Program-made: the position numbers and the translations under genes
Assembly (NCBI GenBank): GCA_021841935.1
Contig: JAKCDL010000008.1
Location: forward strand, 1 to 64,000
Source of the DNA: Actinomycetes bacterium
GTDB lineage: Bacteria > Actinomycetota > Acidimicrobiia > Acidimicrobiales > Acidimicrobiaceae
Reading direction: 5' to 3'
Length of the DNA: 64,000 nt
The notes under the pieces: model-generated
The model's database searches: none
What the model was told of the DNA's origin: nothing
Seen by the model: only the letters and a program-made list of their open reading frames with translations
In this document: piece by piece, positions 1 to 8,144 of the stretch
Position numbering within the stretch: position 1 is the first letter of the stretch
How the letters are laid out: each line of letters starts with the position of its first letter

Positions 1-252
1 CATAGAAGGTAGCATCACCGAATGAGAAGATTCCACCATCGGATGCGACTAGCCAATAGCCCTTTCCATCTGGGGTAGAGGCCATTCCTACTATTGGCTT
101 ATTCAGCGTAAGAGATCCAGTGGAGCCATAGAAGGTAGCATCACCGAATGAGAAGATTCCACCATCGGATGCGACTAGCCAATAGCCCTTTCCATCTGGG
201 GTAGAGGCCATTCCTACTATTGGCTTATTCAGCGTAAGAGATCCAGTGGAGC
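1..252. repeat. Two exact tandem copies of a 126-bp unit
   Basis: Positions 1-126 and 127-252 are identical base for base. 126 bp equals 42 codons, so the repeat is in frame inside the secreted protein gene. A third, diverged copy follows at about 253-330. Complete nucleotide identity, including third codon positions, suggests recent duplication or gene conversion. Further copies may continue past the window edge. Confidence 0.95.
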
Positions 253-523
253 CCTCATACGGAGATCCGCCGTAGTTGAATATTCCACCGTCTGCTGCGA
301 CCAAATCATATGAGTAGTTCGCAGCGTTAGAAGAAGCTAGAGATGTGTTGGATCCGAAATTGAAAAGGCTGCTAGTCGTATTTGCAAATGAAAAATAGTT
401 CAAAACAAAGAAGGAGATTGCCGAAATAGATAAACAAAATCTTACGAATCTATACAAAAATGAACGCAAAGTATCCCCGGTCTTAGCTTGAATTTTAAAC
501 CTAAGGACACTATACACGGACAC
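1..523 (-). CDS. Secreted repeat protein, N-terminal part (C-terminus beyond window)
   Basis: The reverse strand is open from about position 523 to the window edge. It encodes a basic start, a hydrophobic signal segment ([16 protein letters not shown]), a short Ser/Asn-rich stretch, then repeats of about 42 residues containing [18 protein letters not shown]. Repeats of this type are common in large exported proteins of Acidimicrobiia and probably form a beta-propeller-like or beta-rich fold; their function is unknown to me. The first repeat (KGxx-less variant with [16 protein letters not shown]) is divergent and the next two are identical. Start is uncertain: GTG 523, GTG 517 or TTG 469 all precede the signal segment, and none has a clear ribosome binding site. 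The gene lies just downstream of sdhD on the same strand but is not obviously related to it. Confidence 0.75.
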   Translation of the reverse strand, partial: MSVYSVLRFKIQAKTGDTLRSFLYRFVRFCLSISAISFFVLNYFSFANTTSSLFNFGSNTSLASSNAANYSYDLVAADGGIFNYGGSPYEGSTGSLTLNKPIVGMASTPDGKGYWLVASDGGIFSFGDATFYGSTGSLTLNKPIVGMASTPDGKGYWLVASDGGIFSFGDATFY

Positions 524-534
524 ATTAATTCAAC

Positions 535-945
535 TTACAGTGTTCCTTTATACGTCACTATTGTTATTGTTCCAACGACAAAAAGTACCGTCGCAAGGCT
601 ATACATCAGCGCTTTAGCGAAGGCTCGTCTTCTAGGAGTCCGGATGTAGTCATCCATAATGAACCTAAGACCATTCGAGCCATGCAACAGACCGAGCGCA
701 AGTAGAAGCCAGTCGAAGACTCTCCACAGGGGATTGGCCCAGCGCTTCGCGACAAAAGCAACAGTAGTGGTTGTCACATCGTTGAAGATGTGAGTGATCG
801 AGAAGTGGATCAGCGCAAGAAAGAACAAGATCAGGCCACTGATTCTCATAAAGAACCAGGACCAAGTTTCGAAGTTCGCCTTACTCCGTTTCATTGTCGT
901 TGAATTACGACGCTGGCTTGTAAAAGATCGTTCGCGTAGTGCCAC
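535..945 (-). CDS. sdhD: Succinate dehydrogenase membrane anchor subunit
   Basis: A 136-residue protein with three hydrophobic segments (around residues 30-50, 70-90 and 110-130), typical in size for SdhD. It carries the motif HGSNGLRFIMDDY, matching the conserved HxxNGLR region near the quinone and heme sites of the anchor subunits. With SdhC it would hold the SdhAB catalytic dimer in the membrane and pass electrons to quinone. The GTG start at 945 lies four bases after the sdhC stop, with GGAAAGG nine bases upstream. Codon 18 (ATG, 894) is an alternative start but has no ribosome site. The next gene on this strand is not sdhA, so the catalytic subunits must be encoded elsewhere. Confidence 0.88.
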   Translation of the reverse strand: MALRERSFTSQRRNSTTMKRSKANFETWSWFFMRISGLILFFLALIHFSITHIFNDVTTTTVAFVAKRWANPLWRVFDWLLLALGLLHGSNGLRFIMDDYIRTPRRRAFAKALMYSLATVLFVVGTITIVTYKGTL

Positions 946-949
946 TTCG

Positions 950-1324
950 TTAAACCTTTCCAGTGAAGAATGGCTTCAGTATGATCACTCCACCGACGAC
1001 GGTCAGAAGAAGTGAGAGCGAGAGCATTGCAACAAATAGTCGCTTTTCGTTTTTAATTACGCCAGGAAAAAAATCGATCATGATTACTCGTAAACCATTT
1101 AGTGCATGGTAGGTAAGACCGAATAAAAGTCCGACCTCAAAAGTCCTCATTAGGACGTTTCCGTACAATCGATGTATTGACGCATATACAGATGGGAAAT
1201 TGATCGTCGAGATGTCGATGATATGAAGCAGGATGAACATCAGGATCAAAAACCCAGATATTCTGTGGAGAACGAAGGCCCACTGACCCGTCTTGCCCTT
1301 GTAAACGGTCGACCTGGTACTCAT
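950..1324 (-). CDS. sdhC: Succinate dehydrogenase cytochrome b556 subunit
   Basis: A 124-residue membrane protein with three predicted helices. It contains the SdhC signature HRISGFLILMFILLH near residues 20-35 and YHALNGLR near residue 78; the histidines are the expected heme b ligand and quinone-site residues. It forms the membrane anchor of complex II with the adjacent sdhD. The ATG start overlaps the TGA stop of a 44-codon upstream ORF as ATGA (1321-1324), so translation is probably coupled to that ORF. Length and motifs are normal for the family. Confidence 0.92.
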   Translation of the reverse strand: MSTRSTVYKGKTGQWAFVLHRISGFLILMFILLHIIDISTINFPSVYASIHRLYGNVLMRTFEVGLLFGLTYHALNGLRVIMIDFFPGVIKNEKRLFVAMLSLSLLLTVVGGVIILKPFFTGKV

Positions 1325-1455
1325 CGACCACCCCTTCTAACCCAACGATCTCCCCACATAGTGGTGGACACAACGAAAACCCCAAAGGAGATAACAGAAA
1401 GTGTCACCACACCGAGGCCAATTGCAAAAATAACCTGAGACGTGTTCACGATCAT
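1321..1455 (-). CDS. Small single-pass membrane protein coupled to sdhC
   Basis: A 44-codon ORF between serS and sdhC, read on the reverse strand. It starts MIVNTSQVIFAIGLGV, has one hydrophobic segment of about 25 residues, and ends with a basic tail (GDRWVRRGGR). Its TGA overlaps the sdhC ATG by four bases (ATGA), the usual sign of translational coupling. The hydrophobic core and positive C-terminus fit a real small membrane protein, perhaps an accessory of complex II, but I do not recognise a family. The ATG at 1455 lies three bases after a 9-bp hairpin and has no free Shine-Dalgarno; TTG 1458 is an alternative. It could instead be only a coupling leader peptide. Confidence 0.55.
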   Translation of the reverse strand: MIVNTSQVIFAIGLGVVTLSVISFGVFVVSTTMWGDRWVRRGGR

Positions 1456-1458
1456 CAA

Positions 1459-1484
1459 AGCTACCGCAAAAATGGGCGGTAGCT
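1459..1484 (-). promoter_or_regulatory. Hairpin directly before the small ORF/sdhC start
   Basis: Perfect 9-bp inverted repeat (AGCTACCGC at 1459-1467, GCGGTAGCT at 1476-1484) with an 8-base loop. In the reverse-strand transcript the stem ends three bases before the ATG at 1455, where the ribosome site should be, and begins 16 bases after the serS stop. No U-run follows, so it is a poor intrinsic terminator. It may attenuate readthrough from serS or control translation of the sdh genes. Confidence 0.5.
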
Positions 1485-1499
1485 CAAACCAGAATCGAT

Positions 1500-2807
1500 T
1501 TATCGTTGGATATTTTGTGCGCCACCCATATACGGCTGAAGCACTTTGGGGATGAGAACGCTACCGTCCTCTTGCCTATTCACCTCGATAAGTACTGCAA
1601 AGATACGAGCCCAGGCCAGTGCAGATCCATTCAGTGTATGGACACTGTGAATTTCGCCACTTATTTCATCTCTATACCTAATATTTGCGCGCCGTGCTTG
1701 ATAGTCACCACACCAAGAAACCGAAGATGCCTCCAACCATCGATCGACACCTGGTGAATAGACCTCCAAATCAAAAGTTCTTCTTGATGATTGGCCGATA
1801 TCACCGGTACAAAGATCGAGCACGCGATAGGTAAGACCCAAAGATCGAAGTATTCCTTCCGCACGCGAGAGCATGTCCGAGAAGACGTCTTGGACCTGTT
1901 CAGGCTTTGCGTAAACCATCAATTCGACCTTGTCGAACTCATGAAGCCTGAGAAGTCCGCGAGTATCGCGACCGGCTGAACCAGCCTCGCGACGAAAGCA
2001 AGGCGTCGAAGCTGTCATGCGTATGGGTAGCTCTACTCCATCGATGATCTCATCACGCGCCATTGAAGTTAATGGGACCTCGGCTGTAGGGATAGCCCAA
2101 AGATCGTCCTTTTCGATATGGTAAGCCTCCTCACCAAACTTTGGCAGATGTCCTGTCGATATCATCGTTTCAGTCTTTACGAAAGTTGGGGGATGAATCT
2201 CGAGGAATGCATCCGAATGTTGGTCGAGAGCAAAGGAGGTCAGAGCCCTAAGCATCCTAGAACCGAGGCCTTTGTACATCGGAAACATGCTTCCCGATAA
2301 TTTCGCTCCACGTTCGAGATCAAGGATGTCTAGCTCTTTTCCAATCTCCCAGTGAGGCTTCCGCGTATATTCCGGGAAAGAAAGCACGGGCAGAGATGAC
2401 GATTCTCCTTGGGAAGGGGTCCAATACCGCCTCACGACGTTCTCTTCTTCGGTCAGGCCTATAGGCGCCTCTGGATCAGGTAGGTTCGGAATCACCAACC
2501 ACAGCTCGCGCCGCTGGGCCTCTAGTTCCGCGGCCTCTGAAGTGAGGAGGTCTAGTCGTTCGCCTAGCCTTTTCGAACGAATTCGAAGTTCCTCTCCAAC
2601 TTCTCGATCGCCAGCTTTGAACGCCTCTCCCACTTGACGAGAGAGTTCGTTTACCTCTCCCCGTAGTTGGTCTCGTTCGGCAACCGCACTTCTAAGGTGC
2701 GCGTCGAGATCATATAGGTCCTTTATGAGGGTAGTATCTAAACCGCGGCGTGAGAGGAGTCCAACTGTCTCCTCGAAATTTTCCCTAAGAGCTCGAATAT
2801 CGATCAT
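1500..2807 (-). CDS. serS: Serine--tRNA ligase
   Basis: A 435-residue class II aminoacyl-tRNA synthetase that charges tRNA-Ser in the cytoplasm. The first ~110 residues form the long coiled-coil tRNA-binding arm (heptad-rich, REDQLRG-like charged pattern). The catalytic domain follows, with the motif 2 region CFRREAGSAGRDTRGLLRLH near residue 270 and the serine-binding TAEVPL segment near residue 240. The motif 3 region lies near residue 395 (LNGSALAWAR). Length is normal. ATG start at 2807; the gene is divergent from the ABC exporter, whose GTG is only 27 bases away, so the two share a very short promoter region. Confidence 0.96.
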   Translation of the reverse strand: MIDIRALRENFEETVGLLSRRGLDTTLIKDLYDLDAHLRSAVAERDQLRGEVNELSRQVGEAFKAGDREVGEELRIRSKRLGERLDLLTSEAAELEAQRRELWLVIPNLPDPEAPIGLTEEENVVRRYWTPSQGESSSLPVLSFPEYTRKPHWEIGKELDILDLERGAKLSGSMFPMYKGLGSRMLRALTSFALDQHSDAFLEIHPPTFVKTETMISTGHLPKFGEEAYHIEKDDLWAIPTAEVPLTSMARDEIIDGVELPIRMTASTPCFRREAGSAGRDTRGLLRLHEFDKVELMVYAKPEQVQDVFSDMLSRAEGILRSLGLTYRVLDLCTGDIGQSSRRTFDLEVYSPGVDRWLEASSVSWCGDYQARRANIRYRDEISGEIHSVHTLNGSALAWARIFAVLIEVNRQEDGSVLIPKVLQPYMGGAQNIQR

Positions 2808-2834
2808 CGTAAGTAAAGGTTAGCTTCAAATAAA

Positions 2835-3782
2835 GTGACAACAATCGAAGTCAAGGACCTTTGGGTCAACTATGGAAATAAAAGTGCGGTCAAAGGGCTG
2901 ACTATGCAAGCCAATGCCAAAGAGATTGTAGCTATTCTCGGCAGAAATGGCGCAGGAAAAAGCTCCACCATCGAAACGATTGAAGGTTACCGCAGTCCAT
3001 CAAAGGGTTCAATCAAAGTTCTTGGCTTTGACCCTATCACTGAGAGAAGAAAAGTTATCTCAAAGATGGGGGTTATGCTCCAGACTGGAGGAATCTACCC
3101 ACGTCTATCGCCAAACTTTGCTATCGGTCTCTATCAGGGATACTACGACAACCCGCTCGAACTTAACTATCTACTTGACCTTTGCGACCTCAATCGCGTC
3201 GCTAACACACCCTATAGATACCTCTCTGGCGGAGAAAAACAACGTCTTTCCCTAGCTTTAGCTATCGTAGGAAGACCATCCATTCTGTTCTTAGACGAGC
3301 CTACAGCTGGTGTTGACGCAGCGGGAAAGGCGATAATAAGGGATGCGATTACGCACTATGCCGCTGAAGGCGCGACGGTATTACTTACTACGCACGAATT
3401 GAATGAGGCAGAGAGATTAGCTAACCGTATCGTCGTAATCGACCAGGGTCAGGTCGTAGCCGAAGGATCTGCTGAGGAGCTTCGTAAGAACTTCGGAGGC
3501 AAAGAGATCGTCTTTACAACCAACGAGCAGATAGATCAAACAAAGGTTACAGAGGCTACTGGCTACTCGGTCGAACTTATTGAAGGGCGCAAATATCGGT
3601 TAGAGGGTGACTCGTCAGCCAATGCAATTTCGGCGCTAAATGCTGCGGTAACCGAACAAGGCAAATCGATCACAGAAATTGCTGCGGGAAATACTTCGCT
3701 AGAAGATGTATTTCTTGAGCTCACAGCTGTTGCGGACGAGCCACAGACAAATGAAACATCCAGGCGCCGAAGGCGACGCTAA
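2835..3782 (+). CDS. ABC exporter ATP-binding subunit (ABC-2 type)
   Basis: A 315-residue nucleotide-binding protein. Walker A (GRNGAGKSS, about residue 36), signature LSGGEKQRLSLALA (about residue 130), Walker B (ILFLDEPTAG) with a D-loop, and the switch histidine in TTHELNEAERLA are all present. A ~80-residue C-terminal extension ends in a basic tail (RRRRRR), as seen in drug or lipid exporter ATPases. GTG start at 2835, without a strong ribosome site. It pairs with the permease 48 bases downstream and sits before ctaA. In mycobacteria, as I recall, a similar pair (Rv1457c-Rv1458c) adjoins the CtaA homologue, so a role linked to heme or cytochrome oxidase assembly is possible but unproven. 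Confidence 0.9.
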   Translation: MTTIEVKDLWVNYGNKSAVKGLTMQANAKEIVAILGRNGAGKSSTIETIEGYRSPSKGSIKVLGFDPITERRKVISKMGVMLQTGGIYPRLSPNFAIGLYQGYYDNPLELNYLLDLCDLNRVANTPYRYLSGGEKQRLSLALAIVGRPSILFLDEPTAGVDAAGKAIIRDAITHYAAEGATVLLTTHELNEAERLANRIVVIDQGQVVAEGSAEELRKNFGGKEIVFTTNEQIDQTKVTEATGYSVELIEGRKYRLEGDSSANAISALNAAVTEQGKSITEIAAGNTSLEDVFLELTAVADEPQTNETSRRRRRR

Positions 3783-3830
3783 GCGATAACTAACTTTACG
3801 AGGACTTATTAGGAAGGTTATATAAACAAG

Positions 3831-4556
3831 ATGGCAAGTCCACTCAAGGCTCAGGCTAAAGCGGAGACCCGCCTAGCGCTCACACAATACGAATCACTGC
3901 TAGTTACCTTTTTCATACCAATTCTCGCTCTAATTGCATTCTCTAAGGTCATCAAATTGTCTTACCCCGGAGCATCACGAATCGGCTATCTTGTCCCGGG
4001 CACCATCGCACTTGCGACAATGGCAACGGGACTTGTATCTCTTGGAATTGCGACCGGAGTTGAGCGTAACTATGGGGTTATGAAAAGGCTCGGAACGACT
4101 CCACTAACTCGCGGCAATCTAGTTTCAGCCAAAATGGTTGCAGTCGTCGCAGTCGAAGTTATCCAGGTATCCCTAATAGTGGTGGTAGGGTTCCTCCTCG
4201 GTTGGTCACCATCATTCAACGCATTGGAGTTTCTTGGTGCGGAATTCTTGGCAACTGTAGCCTTCAGCGGTGCCGGCCTTCTAATGGCTGGCCGCCTGTC
4301 GTCCGAAGGTGTACTTGCCTCTGCCAACGGTATATTTCTGCTCCTCCTAATTTTCGGGGGCATGATCGTTCCGTTATCGTCGCTACCAGCGATCGTAGGC
4401 GATATCGCCAAGCTTCTACCGAGCTATGCCGCTGCTCATCTGCTCTTCACCTCAACAACAAACGGAACCGAAGCATCAGTTAGCAGTTGGATAACGTTGC
4501 TGGTATGGGCCGCCGCAATGCCGCTCCTAGCAACCAAAACCTTCAAGTTTGATTAA
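3831..4556 (+). CDS. ABC-2 type transporter permease
   Basis: A 241-residue membrane protein with about six hydrophobic segments. It matches the ABC-2 membrane family, including the conserved region around residue 75-100 (GVERNYGVMKRLGTTPLTRG), which links the helices to the ATPase. It is the membrane partner of the ATP-binding gene just upstream, and a homodimer would be expected. The substrate cannot be read from the sequence. An AGGAAGG ribosome site lies about 12-18 bases before ATG 3831. The following gene, ctaA, starts 56 bases later on the same strand and probably belongs to the same transcript. Confidence 0.87.
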   Translation: MASPLKAQAKAETRLALTQYESLLVTFFIPILALIAFSKVIKLSYPGASRIGYLVPGTIALATMATGLVSLGIATGVERNYGVMKRLGTTPLTRGNLVSAKMVAVVAVEVIQVSLIVVVGFLLGWSPSFNALEFLGAEFLATVAFSGAGLLMAGRLSSEGVLASANGIFLLLLIFGGMIVPLSSLPAIVGDIAKLLPSYAAAHLLFTSTTNGTEASVSSWITLLVWAAAMPLLATKTFKFD

Positions 4557-4612
4557 GCGCTGCTGATCTGGACGCCGACTATTTCGAGAACGGATGTAAT
4601 AGAATCATTTCC

Positions 4613-5566
4613 GTGATTAGATCGTCTATTAAGTGGCTAAAAGAGTGGGATGTCACCCCCAAGACCTACAAGAACATGGCACTATTTTCTTTGATAGGAC
4701 TTTCGCTCATAATAATTTCCGGGGGGGCGGTTCGACTAACGCAGTCAGGGTTAGGGTGCCCTACCTGGCCTAATTGTCAGGGAAACCACCTCGTTGCGAC
4801 TTTCAGCTTCCACCCGATGATTGAATTTACGAACAGAGTGATAACCATATTTCTGACAGTGGCCATAATGGTCGCCACCGCTGGAGCATTCTTTCGCAAG
4901 CCATTTCGGAGGGACCTAGCATGGCTATCAGCGGGTATGGTTTTGGGTCTCGTTGGTCAAATCGTTTTAGGCGGCATTACAGTTCTCGAAAAGTTAGCAC
5001 CACCCTTCGTAATGGCCCACTTCATTCTTTCGCTGATATGTGTGCTCGATGCCATAGTCCTCTACTACCGAGCGGGATCAGGCAATGGTCCGAGTCGTCC
5101 CATGGTTGGAAATGAAGTTATATGGCTCTCGAGACTCGTCCTTGCCGTACTAACATTTGTTCTCGTGGTCGGTACTGCAGTCACAGGCTCGGGACCTCAT
5201 TCGGGCAGTCCACTTGCCGTTCGACTCCCCTTCCCACTGCGTGACGTAGCGCAACTTCACGCTGATGGAGTTATGTTTCTCATTGGCTTAACTCTCGCTC
5301 TGCTATTTTTACTTCACCAGGGAGCAGTGACCGAATCGATATCGAAGCGAGGGAGATCACTCCTCTGGCTTATGCTGATACAGGGCTTCATCGGTTACAC
5401 CCAGTACTTTTCCAACTTACCAGCACTTCTAGTGGGCTTTCACATAGCAGGTGCAACTGCCCTTTGGATTGCGACGCTCTGGTTCAACTTGAACTTATTT
5501 GATCGCGGTAGTTTGGAGGCAAGTGTGGCAGAAACAGAGCCTGTCGAGTCTATCGTTGCACGTTAG
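4613..5566 (+). CDS. ctaA: Heme A synthase (COX15/CtaA family)
   Basis: A 317-residue protein with eight hydrophobic segments in two related halves, the size and shape of bacterial CtaA. It converts the methyl group of heme O to a formyl group, giving heme A for cytochrome c oxidase. Conserved features include GGAVRLTQSGLGCPTWPNC near residues 35-55, with the paired cysteines of the extracellular loop, EFTNRV with a conserved glutamate, and heme-ligand histidines in MAHFILS, QLHADGV and GFHIAG. GTG start at 4613, with no strong ribosome site. The upstream ABC exporter pair is a recurring actinobacterial neighbour. Neither ctaB nor oxidase genes are in the window. Confidence 0.93.
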   Translation: MIRSSIKWLKEWDVTPKTYKNMALFSLIGLSLIIISGGAVRLTQSGLGCPTWPNCQGNHLVATFSFHPMIEFTNRVITIFLTVAIMVATAGAFFRKPFRRDLAWLSAGMVLGLVGQIVLGGITVLEKLAPPFVMAHFILSLICVLDAIVLYYRAGSGNGPSRPMVGNEVIWLSRLVLAVLTFVLVVGTAVTGSGPHSGSPLAVRLPFPLRDVAQLHADGVMFLIGLTLALLFLLHQGAVTESISKRGRSLLWLMLIQGFIGYTQYFSNLPALLVGFHIAGATALWIATLWFNLNLFDRGSLEASVAETEPVESIVAR

Positions 5567-5642
5567 TCAAATTTGAGCTGGAAACGACTACCCGCCGCAA
5601 TGCAACAGCCTATTATTTTGAAATAAGTTGAGGTTGTTTCAA

Positions 5643-5948
5643 ATGTCAGGACTTGAATTGGGTTTAGATACGATCACAAAGCCAGATGTATCGACCTCCG
5701 ATGAGGTCGATCTAGATCGAGATTGGCGTGTTGTTGTATGGAATGACCCAATAAATCTGATCTCATACGTCATTTACGTTCTTCGACTTACATTTGGTTA
5801 CTCCCTCGCCAAGGCGACGGAACTTACAATGGAAGTGCACAACAACGGTAGGTCTATAGTGTCGTCAGGTCCCCGCGAAAAAGCAGAAGTAGAGGCACAC
5901 ACACTGCACGGATACGGACTTTGGGCAACTTTGGAAAGAGATACGTAA
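5643..5948 (+). CDS. clpS: ATP-dependent Clp protease adaptor ClpS
   Basis: A 101-residue adaptor that delivers N-end-rule substrates to ClpAP/ClpCP. The core WRVVVWNDPINLISYVIYVL is the ClpS signature, with the NDP motif that contacts the substrate N-terminal residue, and the C-terminal region (GPREKAEVEAHTLHGYGL) also fits. A ~25-residue flexible N-terminus precedes the core. I chose ATG 5643 because GAGG at 5630-5633 lies nine bases upstream; an in-frame TTG at 5628 would place the ribosome site inside the gene. The DUF2017 gene follows 22 bases later, a common actinobacterial pairing. Confidence 0.94.
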   Translation: MSGLELGLDTITKPDVSTSDEVDLDRDWRVVVWNDPINLISYVIYVLRLTFGYSLAKATELTMEVHNNGRSIVSSGPREKAEVEAHTLHGYGLWATLERDT

Positions 5949-5970
5949 TCTTAGGTGTTATAGGTTGTTG

Positions 5971-6450
5971 ATGAGCAGAAGACACGGACCAATCGGAAGG
6001 CTAGGGCCAAACCTATTCGAAAATCGTCTCGAAGAGGCCGAGGTTGAACTGTTGAGCATTCTTCCAGATGTTGTAAGCGAGGCGATGGAGATGAACTCTC
6101 CGTATGTCGCACGACTATTTCCTCCTACGTACCCATTCGAGCCAGAAAGCCAAAAAGAGTTTGACTCTCTAATAGGAGAATCTCTCATTGAACGCCATCG
6201 AGGTCTGCTGAGTGGGTTCACATCAACGTTAAGACAAAAGCACCTTAATCACAATGATCTTGCTACTTGGGTCGGGGCAATAAATGACATCCGATTAGTG
6301 CTCGGAAGCGCATTGGAAGTCTTCGAGGGCATGGAAGATCCAGACGAGTCGGATCCTCAATTTCAGGACTACATGATTTACAACTACCTATCATGGCTTC
6401 AGGGATCGATCCTGGACTTTTTATCGGAGCAATTTTCAGACCAACAATGA
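5971..6450 (+). CDS. DUF2017 family protein
   Basis: A protein of about 159 residues, acidic and mostly helical by composition, recognised as the DUF2017 family that often follows clpS in actinobacteria. The central region (RLFPPTYPFEPESQKEFDSL) and a C-terminal segment (YNYLSWLQGSILDFLS) look like its conserved parts. The function is unknown; the association with clpS suggests a role near Clp proteolysis, but that is inference. ATG 5971 is chosen; the in-frame TTG codons at 5965 and 5968 are alternatives with equally weak ribosome sites. The stop overlaps an out-of-frame ATG at 6447, and the next gene begins at 6457. Confidence 0.8.
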   Translation: MSRRHGPIGRLGPNLFENRLEEAEVELLSILPDVVSEAMEMNSPYVARLFPPTYPFEPESQKEFDSLIGESLIERHRGLLSGFTSTLRQKHLNHNDLATWVGAINDIRLVLGSALEVFEGMEDPDESDPQFQDYMIYNYLSWLQGSILDFLSEQFSDQQ

Positions 6451-6456
6451 TTCCCA

Positions 6457-8118
6457 ATGACGATCCAGTCAAAAGGACAAGCTTGGCAGCAGATTGCCAA
6501 TACGAAAGGAATTATTGACTTACCGATGCGCATCGATTCACTCAACGTAGGAATTATTTCAAACTCGAGCGATCGCTCCCTTTCATACTTTTGGCGGAGT
6601 CTCTTATCTGACGTGCAATCCATTACAACGGTCGAAAGATTTTCAAATTCACTCTCATTTGATCTTTTGATAGCCATTGACGCGCAAACCCTATCAGACG
6701 CAGAGATCGCCGAGATATCTAGTGCCAACATTCCTTCGGTCATCTTCCACTTCACCGAAGACGGCAGATTTACGGTAAACCAGAGAGAGTTAATACTCTG
6801 TGATCTAGGTAATGGAGAGTGGTTTTTAAAGGGACCTTCGAGTGAAACTCCGATCTTTTGTCGTCCGCTCTCTATAACCGGAGAAGTCCAATCAATCTTT
6901 ACGATTTCAAAGGGCCTAACGGATCTTACTATCGCAGGATCAATCGATGACCTCAAGTTCGTTGCATTTAGTAGCATTGACCTCAAAACGATTGATCGTC
7001 GAGCCCGAAACCTTCTGAGGGAGAATTTTCTCCCGTTCAGATCGAGAAGTTCGAACCCAGTCAGAGTAGCAATCGCGGGCTACGGCCCCTTCGGCGGAAT
7101 GGGACACTATCACGGCAGTGCAATTGAGGCGACGGATGGACTTGAATTAGTGGCAATCGCGGACCCCAGCGACGACCGTCAAAGATCAGCTAAGGTTCAA
7201 TTTCCTCAAGTTGCGACCTTCGCGACCGTTCAAAAGATGCTGACTGAAAGTGAATTCGAACTAATCATCATCGCTACTCCTCCTTCAACGCACTTCGAAC
7301 TAGCAAAAGCCTCTCTGGACGAGGGGAAGCACGTTGTCGTAGAAAAGCCAATGTGCCTTACGGTAGAAGAGGTGGATGAGCTTCAAGATATCGCGCTTTC
7401 AAAGGGCTTATCTTTAACTGTTCATCAAAATCGTAGATATGACCCGGACTTTTTGATGTTGCGCGAGATTATCGAAAGTGGTGAAGTTGGTGAAGTCTTT
7501 AATATAGAGACAACGGTGGGTACCTTCGAGCACCCATGTCGCGCATGGCACAGCGACGAGTCCATCTCAGGTGGAGCTGCTTACGATTGGGGCTCGCATC
7601 ACATCGACTGGATTCTGCAACTCTACGGGGAATCGCCAACCGAAATTTTTGCAACTTCCCACAAGAGAGTTTGGCACGATGTAACTAATGTAGACCAAAT
7701 GAAGATCGAAATGATCTTTGCAGATGGCCGAGAGGCAACGTTTATCCAAAGCGAGATATCTGCTCACCGCAAACCCAAATTTTATGTTCAAGGAACGAAA
7801 GGGACGATCGTTGGATGGTACCAACCGATCGTCGATAAGCAAATCTCCTTCCCCTTTGGCTACCAAGAATCTCATCATCACTTCGCCGAGGCTCCTGTGG
7901 ATCTCGAAGTAGCAAAGTACATTGGGGACAATCGAATCGTTACTCAAAAATATCGTCCAAAGTTCTCTGAGCCATTTGAATTTCACAGAAACATCGCAGC
8001 ACATCTACAATTTGGCGAAGAAATCGAAGTAAAGCTATCCCAGGTCCGCCGCGTTATTGGTGTTTTAGAGGAGTCGCAGCGAATCAGCACTTCCAAAGAA
8101 CACTTCTACAAGTTCTAA
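6457..8118 (+). CDS. Gfo/Idh/MocA oxidoreductase with ~200-residue N-terminal extension
   Basis: A 553-residue protein. Residues from about 203 onward form a standard Gfo/Idh/MocA dehydrogenase: a Rossmann nucleotide-binding motif (AIAGYGPFGGMGHYHG), the conserved EKP of VVVEKPMCL near residue 300, and a C-terminal domain with GGAAYDWGSHHIDW near residue 370, where the histidine is the likely catalytic or sugar-contacting residue. Members oxidise or reduce sugars, inositols or related carbonyls with NAD(P). The first ~200 residues are unusual for the family and I do not recognise them; they look globular (alternating strands and helices) rather than disordered. Starts are uncertain: ATG 6457 or ATG 6526, neither with a clear ribosome site. 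It is followed by a second family member 26 bases downstream. Confidence 0.82.
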   Translation: MTIQSKGQAWQQIANTKGIIDLPMRIDSLNVGIISNSSDRSLSYFWRSLLSDVQSITTVERFSNSLSFDLLIAIDAQTLSDAEIAEISSANIPSVIFHFTEDGRFTVNQRELILCDLGNGEWFLKGPSSETPIFCRPLSITGEVQSIFTISKGLTDLTIAGSIDDLKFVAFSSIDLKTIDRRARNLLRENFLPFRSRSSNPVRVAIAGYGPFGGMGHYHGSAIEATDGLELVAIADPSDDRQRSAKVQFPQVATFATVQKMLTESEFELIIIATPPSTHFELAKASLDEGKHVVVEKPMCLTVEEVDELQDIALSKGLSLTVHQNRRYDPDFLMLREIIESGEVGEVFNIETTVGTFEHPCRAWHSDESISGGAAYDWGSHHIDWILQLYGESPTEIFATSHKRVWHDVTNVDQMKIEMIFADGREATFIQSEISAHRKPKFYVQGTKGTIVGWYQPIVDKQISFPFGYQESHHHFAEAPVDLEVAKYIGDNRIVTQKYRPKFSEPFEFHRNIAAHLQFGEEIEVKLSQVRRVIGVLEESQRISTSKEHFYKF

Positions 8119-8144
8119 TTTCAACTTTAAGAAACGGATAACCA

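Noticed and set aside
7567-8004. 145-codon antisense frame in the first oxidoreductase
   Set aside because: Overlaps conserved coding sequence of the other strand and has no recognisable motif or ribosome site.
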